Shown one piece after another: positions 6,795 to 10,019 of a stretch of 10,019 nt of DNA; the first letter of the stretch is position 1, and every line of letters begins with the position of its first letter. Location of the stretch: NCBI GenBank assembly GCA_945788155.1, contig CALZKX010000276.1, positions 1-10,019 on the forward strand, in the 5' to 3' direction. The position numbers and the translations under genes were made by a program. The notes under the pieces were generated by a model. The model was not told where the DNA came from, did no database searches, and saw only the letters and a list, made by a program, of their open reading frames with translations. The DNA is from an uncultured Flavobacteriaceae bacterium (GTDB lineage: Bacteria; Bacteroidota; Bacteroidia; Flavobacteriales; Flavobacteriaceae).

Positions 6795-6825
6795 TAAAAA
6801 TATCAATTTTTAATTCAATGCAAAA
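6795..6825 (-). promoter_or_regulatory. Possible promoter for the NUDIX gene
   Basis: On the minus strand, TTTTG (6825-6821) is followed 18 bases later by TATTTTTA (6802-6795), one mismatch from the Bacteroidota -7 motif TAnnTTTG, with a -33-like TTTG at about the usual spacing. It would give a leader of roughly 20 bases before the ATG at 6769. The region is AT-rich, so chance matches are likely. Confidence 0.35.
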
Positions 6826-6885
6826 CATCTTTAAAAAAATATTAGTATTCAAACGTTTTTTCATTCCTTAAAAATAAATTATGCT

Positions 6886-6893
6886 TAATTTTG
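6886..6893 (+). promoter_or_regulatory. -7 promoter element of pyrE
   Basis: TAATTTTG is an exact match to the Bacteroidota sigma-factor -7 motif TAnnTTTG. It ends five bases before the ATG at 6899, which puts the expected transcript start at or next to that ATG, so the mRNA is probably leaderless or nearly so. A clear -33 TTG is not seen. The site also rules against the upstream ATG at 6881, which lies before the motif. Confidence 0.65.
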
Positions 6894-6898
6894 CAGCT

Positions 6899-7543
6899 AT
6901 GATTGCTAATAAGAACACTGCCAAAAAAACCGCTGAAGTTTTACTTCAAATAAACGCTATAAAACTAAGCCCAAAAGATCCTTTTACTTGGGCTTCTGGA
7001 TGGAAATCGCCCATATATTGTGATAATAGAGTTGTGTTGTCCTATCCTCCAATAAGAAATTATATTCGCGAAAAAATGGCGAAACATATCGAAAAACACT
7101 ACGGAAAACCAGATGTTATTGCTGGTGTTGCCACTGGAGCCATTGGCATTGGTGCTTTAGTTGCCGAATATTTAGGCCTGCCGTTTGTATATGTGCGCCC
7201 TGAAGCAAAAAAACATGGTCGACAAAATAAAATTGAGGGCTATATTGAAAAAGGACAAAGTGTTGTCGTGGTAGAAGATTTAATCAGCACTGGAAAAAGC
7301 AGCTTAAATGCTGTAAAAGCTTTAAAAGAGGCCGAAGTTAATGTAAAAGGAATGGTGGCGATTTTTTCTTATGGATTTGAGGTTGCAAATAATAATTTTG
7401 AAAAAGAAAACGTAACGCTTCACACCCTTAGTAATTACGAAAACCTCTTAGAACAAGCTTTAGACACTCATTATATTAACAAAAACGAATTGGAAACTTT
7501 GTCACAATGGAATGCCAATCCTAGTGAATGGAATGCTATTTGA
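6899..7543 (+). CDS. pyrE: Orotate phosphoribosyltransferase
   Basis: Joins orotate to PRPP to make orotidine 5'-monophosphate, the fifth step of pyrimidine synthesis, in the cytoplasm as a dimer. Numbered from the ATG at 6899 (214 residues), it shows FTWASGWKSPIYCDNR (29-44) at the orotate end, the mobile catalytic loop RPEAKKHGRQNKIEG (100-114) with R100, K104, K105 and H107, and the PRPP-binding motif VVVVEDLISTGKS (122-134) with E126-D127. Length fits the family. I chose 6899 rather than the in-frame ATG at 6881 because a -7 promoter element sits between them and the extra six residues (MLNFAA) add nothing conserved. It diverges from the NUDIX gene and lies 44 bp upstream of the SRPBCC gene, which is probably cotranscribed. 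Confidence 0.97.
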   Translation: MIANKNTAKKTAEVLLQINAIKLSPKDPFTWASGWKSPIYCDNRVVLSYPPIRNYIREKMAKHIEKHYGKPDVIAGVATGAIGIGALVAEYLGLPFVYVRPEAKKHGRQNKIEGYIEKGQSVVVVEDLISTGKSSLNAVKALKEAEVNVKGMVAIFSYGFEVANNNFEKENVTLHTLSNYENLLEQALDTHYINKNELETLSQWNANPSEWNAI

Positions 7544-7587
7544 CAATAGATATACAAATCAACGCTTCAACCAATAAACAATAATCA

Positions 7588-7983
7588 ATGAATTTAGAAT
7601 CACCTAAAGTATCTGTAAATAAATCGGCACAAGATGTTTTTGATTTTTTAACTAATGTTGAAAATTTTGAAAAATTGATGCCAGAAAACATTAGCAAGTT
7701 TGAAGTTTTAGAAGAAGGCAAGTTTTTGTTTGCATTAAAAGGGATGCCAGAAATTGTTTTAAAACAAAAAGAAGCTACTGCACCAAATAAAATTGTATTG
7801 GGAGCTGCAGGGGGAAAACTGGATTTTTCGTTAATAGGAGATATTACTGAAACATCAGCAGACCAAAGCAACATTCAATTAAGCTTTGCAGGTAATTTTA
7901 ACCCAATGATGGCCATGATGATAAAAGGCCCTATATCAAAATTTATTGAAACGCTAGCAACAAATATTCCAAACGTTATCTAA
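7588..7983 (+). CDS. Small SRPBCC-fold protein
   Basis: A 131-residue protein that looks like the SRPBCC (START/polyketide cyclase-like) fold: an opening strand MNLESPKVSVNKSAQDVFDF (1-20), the typical helix and loop FLTNVENFEKLMPENISKFE (20-39), a run of beta strands (about 46-102), and a closing amphipathic helix PMMAMMIKGPISKFIETLA (106-124) that would cover a hydrophobic cavity. The family binds lipids or other hydrophobic ligands. The ligand here is unknown and no catalytic residue can be named. It begins 44 bp after pyrE on the same strand, so it is probably read from the pyrE promoter. Its stop codon TAA (7981-7983) overlaps the birA stop codon on the other strand, leaving no space between the convergent genes. 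Confidence 0.85.
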   Translation: MNLESPKVSVNKSAQDVFDFLTNVENFEKLMPENISKFEVLEEGKFLFALKGMPEIVLKQKEATAPNKIVLGAAGGKLDFSLIGDITETSADQSNIQLSFAGNFNPMMAMMIKGPISKFIETLATNIPNVI

Positions 7984-8711
7984 TATAATAGCTTAATTTC
8001 TTTCAATTCAAATTCCCTAACAATATCATCTTCAAGTAATATTTGAAGCGTTCCATTGTTATTTACTCCTTGAATAATCCCAGAAAACAAATTCCCTTCA
8101 GCATCTTTAAAAGTAGAAGGTTTAAGTCTTCTAAAAAGCAATGCTTCATAAGCGCGTTTTATAAAATCATGCTTACCTTGTTCTAATTTATTGAAATAAT
8201 ATTTTAGCTGTTCAATAATACCAACCAACAGTTCTTCTACGTCAAACAAGGTTCCTGTTAAATTCTTTAAAGAAGAAGCAAACGGTAAATTTTGGAAATG
8301 TGTTTGATTTACATTAAGCCCAATACCTATAATGCTTCCTTCAATATCCTGATGCTTTATGACATTTTCAATTAAAATCCCACATATTTTTTTTTGTTCT
8401 GACAAAATGTCGTTAGGCCATTTAACTACCAATTTTGGCACTTGAAACAATTGTAATGTTTTAACAATTGCCAATGAAGTAACCATACTTATGTAAAACT
8501 GATCGTCAATAGATACACAGTAATTTCTTTTAAATACACTACAAGTAAGGTTTTTACCTTTCTCTGAATTCCAAACTGCACCAATTTGACCTCTCCCTTT
8601 TGTTTGATGCTTTGTAATAACAACCGTAAAATCCTCTAAAGGTTTTTTAGAAGCTAATTCGCGTAAATACGAATTTGTAGAGTCAATGGCATTAAGTTTG
8701 ATTATATGCAT
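7980..8711 (-). CDS. birA: Biotin--[acetyl-CoA-carboxylase] ligase, monofunctional
   Basis: Activates biotin with ATP and attaches it to the lysine of biotin carboxyl carrier domains, such as that of acetyl-CoA carboxylase. Visible motifs over 243 residues: DSTN (10-13), the biotinyl-AMP loop TKGRGQIGAVW (37-47), VVKWPNDIL (95-103), KICGILIE (108-115) and IGIGLNVNQ (128-136), then the C-terminal SH3-like cap (about 190-243). It begins directly with the catalytic domain, so it lacks the N-terminal DNA-binding domain of E. coli BirA and should not repress biotin genes itself. It diverges from rsfS (94 bp between starts) and converges on the SRPBCC gene, with the two stops overlapping (TAG at 7982-7980). 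Its own promoter is not clear; TAAATTTT on the minus strand upstream is a poor match to the -7 motif. Confidence 0.95.
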   Translation of the reverse strand: MHIIKLNAIDSTNSYLRELASKKPLEDFTVVITKHQTKGRGQIGAVWNSEKGKNLTCSVFKRNYCVSIDDQFYISMVTSLAIVKTLQLFQVPKLVVKWPNDILSEQKKICGILIENVIKHQDIEGSIIGIGLNVNQTHFQNLPFASSLKNLTGTLFDVEELLVGIIEQLKYYFNKLEQGKHDFIKRAYEALLFRRLKPSTFKDAEGNLFSGIIQGVNNNGTLQILLEDDIVREFELKEIKLLY

Positions 8712-8778
8712 TACAGCTAGAAAATTTAAATTATAATTTTCTTAAGATTATTAAAGGTATAATGACCCAAAAAAATAA

Positions 8779-8786
8779 TAACTTTG
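8779..8786 (+). promoter_or_regulatory. -7 promoter element of rsfS-ftsH
   Basis: TAACTTTG matches the Bacteroidota -7 motif TAnnTTTG exactly and ends 19 bases before the rsfS ATG, giving an expected leader of about 13-15 bases. It is followed by CACAAATT, with no Shine-Dalgarno. No clear -33 TTG is found. It probably drives both rsfS and ftsH. Confidence 0.6.
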
Positions 8787-8805
8787 CACAAATTAAAACA
8801 ATTTA

Positions 8806-9177
8806 ATGACGAAAGAAAATAGTAATGCAGACCATTTAATATCGGTTATAATAAATGGCATTGAAGATGTAAAAGGGCAAAATATTAATATTTTAGATTT
8901 AAGAGACATAGAAAACACCGTTTGTGATTACTTTATTATTTGCGAAGGGACTTCAAATACACAAGTTAATGCCATTGTAAATTCCATCCAAAAAAAGGTT
9001 AGCAAAGAAACTAAAGACAAACCTTGGCACATAGAAGGCAGCGATAATGCCGAATGGGTTTTAATGGATTACGTAAATGTGGTTGTTCATGTTTTCCAAA
9101 AGCACATTAGAGAATACTACGATATTGAAAGCCTTTGGGGAGATGCCAAAACAACCGAAATAAAAACCACATACTAA
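8806..9177 (+). CDS. rsfS: Ribosome silencing factor (RsfS/Iojap family)
   Basis: Binds ribosomal protein L14 (uL14) on the large subunit and blocks joining with the small subunit, lowering translation when nutrients are short. The 123 residues cover the whole family domain: INILDLRDIENTVCDYFIIC (27-46), EGTSNTQVNAI (47-57), PWHIEGSDNAEWVLMDY (73-89) and VVVHVFQKHIREYYDIESLW (92-111) followed by GDA. The ATG at 8806 follows a promoter motif at a sensible distance. The stop lies 10 bp before the ftsH start, so the two are almost surely one transcript and may be translationally coupled. Confidence 0.96.
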   Translation: MTKENSNADHLISVIINGIEDVKGQNINILDLRDIENTVCDYFIICEGTSNTQVNAIVNSIQKKVSKETKDKPWHIEGSDNAEWVLMDYVNVVVHVFQKHIREYYDIESLWGDAKTTEIKTTY

Positions 9178-9187
9178 AAAATATTGC

Positions 9188-10019
9188 ATGTCAAACGATA
9201 ATAAGTTAAATACAAAAAAACCAAAATTTAGTCCCTACTGGATTTATGGTATCATAATAATCGTGTTTTTAGGAATTCAAGTTCTTTCAGGTGGCATGGG
9301 TTCCACCACTGGAGCACCAACCACTCAAGATAAATTTTTCGAATATTTTGAAAATGGTGATGTAGAAAAAGTAGTTATCATTAACAGGATTCAAGCAAGG
9401 GTCTATTTAACACCCGAAGCTGCCTCTAAGGCAGAACATAAAAACACTGTAAAACCACAGTTGTTACCAATTTCTGGAAAAGCACCAAACTATCAATTTC
9501 AGTTGGGAGATCTTCAAAATTTTGAAGATAAAATAGATGAAATTAAAGCCGAAAACAGTGAATTATCTACCATTGTAGATTATAAAATAGAAGAAAACCT
9601 TTGGGGCGATTTCCTCCTCACACTTTTACCTTTTGTATTAATTATTGGTGTTTGGATCTTTATAATGCGTCGTATGTCATCTGGTGGAGGTGGTGGTGCT
9701 GGTGGCCAACTTTTCAATATAGGAAAATCTAAAGCCAAATTATTTGATCAAAATACCGAAGTAAAAACATCTTTTAAAGATGTTGCTGGATTAGAAGGCG
9801 CCAAAGAAGAAGTACAAGAAATTGTAGATTTTTTAAAAAATCCAGAAAAATACACCTCTTTAGGTGGAAAAATACCAAAAGGAGCATTACTAGTAGGACC
9901 TCCAGGAACAGGTAAAACCTTATTAGCAAAAGCAGTGGCAGGAGAAGCTAAGGTGCCTTTCTTTTCTTTATCAGGATCCGATTTCGTGGAAATGTTTGTT
10001 GGTGTTGGAGCTTCAAGAG
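9188..10019 (+). CDS. ftsH: ATP-dependent zinc metalloprotease FtsH, N-terminal 277 residues (cut by right edge)
   Basis: Membrane-anchored AAA+ protease that pulls out and degrades unassembled or damaged membrane proteins and selected cytoplasmic regulators. The visible part shows TM1 (about 17-34), an extracytoplasmic domain (about 35-139), TM2 (about 141-159), a glycine-rich linker (RRMSSGGGGGAGG, 161-173), and the start of the AAA domain with FKDVAGLEGAKEE (196-208), Walker A GPPGTGKT (237-244) and the pore loop MFVGVGA (269-275). The window ends before Walker B, the second region of homology and the zinc-binding HEXXH, so protease activity is inferred from the family, whose members are usually about 600-680 residues. 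The start at 9188 gives a short basic cytoplasmic N-terminus. It lies 10 bp after rsfS and probably shares its promoter. Confidence 0.97.
   Translation, partial: MSNDNKLNTKKPKFSPYWIYGIIIIVFLGIQVLSGGMGSTTGAPTTQDKFFEYFENGDVEKVVIINRIQARVYLTPEAASKAEHKNTVKPQLLPISGKAPNYQFQLGDLQNFEDKIDEIKAENSELSTIVDYKIEENLWGDFLLTLLPFVLIIGVWIFIMRRMSSGGGGGAGGQLFNIGKSKAKLFDQNTEVKTSFKDVAGLEGAKEEVQEIVDFLKNPEKYTSLGGKIPKGALLVGPPGTGKTLLAKAVAGEAKVPFFSLSGSDFVEMFVGVGASR

Noticed and set aside
7536..7874. A 112-residue open frame on the minus strand
   Set aside because: Antisense to the SRPBCC gene and the end of pyrE, with no domain of its own.
1..10019. tRNA, rRNA, CRISPR array, transposase, phage gene or toxin-antitoxin pair
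   Set aside because: Reading both strands showed none: the gene-free gaps are short, apart from 5887-6187, and none holds cloverleaf-like sequence or regularly spaced repeats.

Overview
The window is AT-rich chromosomal DNA that reads as a member of the Bacteroidota, most likely the family Flavobacteriaceae. The evidence is the lack of Shine-Dalgarno sequences before the starts, two good matches to the Bacteroidota -7 promoter motif TAnnTTTG (before pyrE and rsfS), lineage-typical families (DUF2851, a short PspC-like protein, an alanine/glycine:cation symporter with a signal peptide), and a dispersed-type palindromic intergenic element. Genus cannot be told from the sequence.

Layout. Positions 1-5886 hold two blocks on the minus strand. 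The first runs from a sodium:alanine-type symporter (3218 to 1626) through a membrane-anchored helix-hairpin-helix protein (1608 to 739) to an acyl-CoA dehydrogenase (718 to beyond the left edge), with gaps of 17 and 20 bp, so it is probably one operon. The second runs from a DUF2851 protein (5886 to 4618) through a 75-residue PspC-like membrane protein (4599 to 4372) to a potassium channel with a cytoplasmic RCK/TrkA module (4368 to 3340), with gaps of 18 and 3 bp. The largest gene-free stretch (5887-6187, 301 bp) holds a 128-bp element with 18-bp terminal inverted repeats, then a weak hairpin below a NUDIX gene.

Positions 6188-10019 are housekeeping. A NUDIX hydrolase (minus) diverges from pyrE (plus, pyrimidine synthesis), which is followed by a small SRPBCC protein. 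That gene converges on birA (biotin protein ligase, minus), and the two stop codons overlap in the four bases CTAA. birA diverges from rsfS (ribosome silencing factor), which is followed after 10 bp by ftsH, the membrane AAA+ protease, cut by the right edge inside its AAA domain.

How the genes work together: the right half serves nucleotide synthesis, cofactor attachment, translation control and membrane protein quality control. The left half serves membrane transport (amino acid and potassium), acyl-CoA oxidation and two proteins of unknown role. I see no phage, transposase, CRISPR, toxin-antitoxin or biosynthetic cluster, and no clear new multi-gene system. The most open questions are the DUF2851 protein, which has exactly four cysteines and a PD...ExHxK-like motif that could mean a metal-bearing nuclease-like fold; the palindromic element; and a possible internal start in the potassium channel gene.
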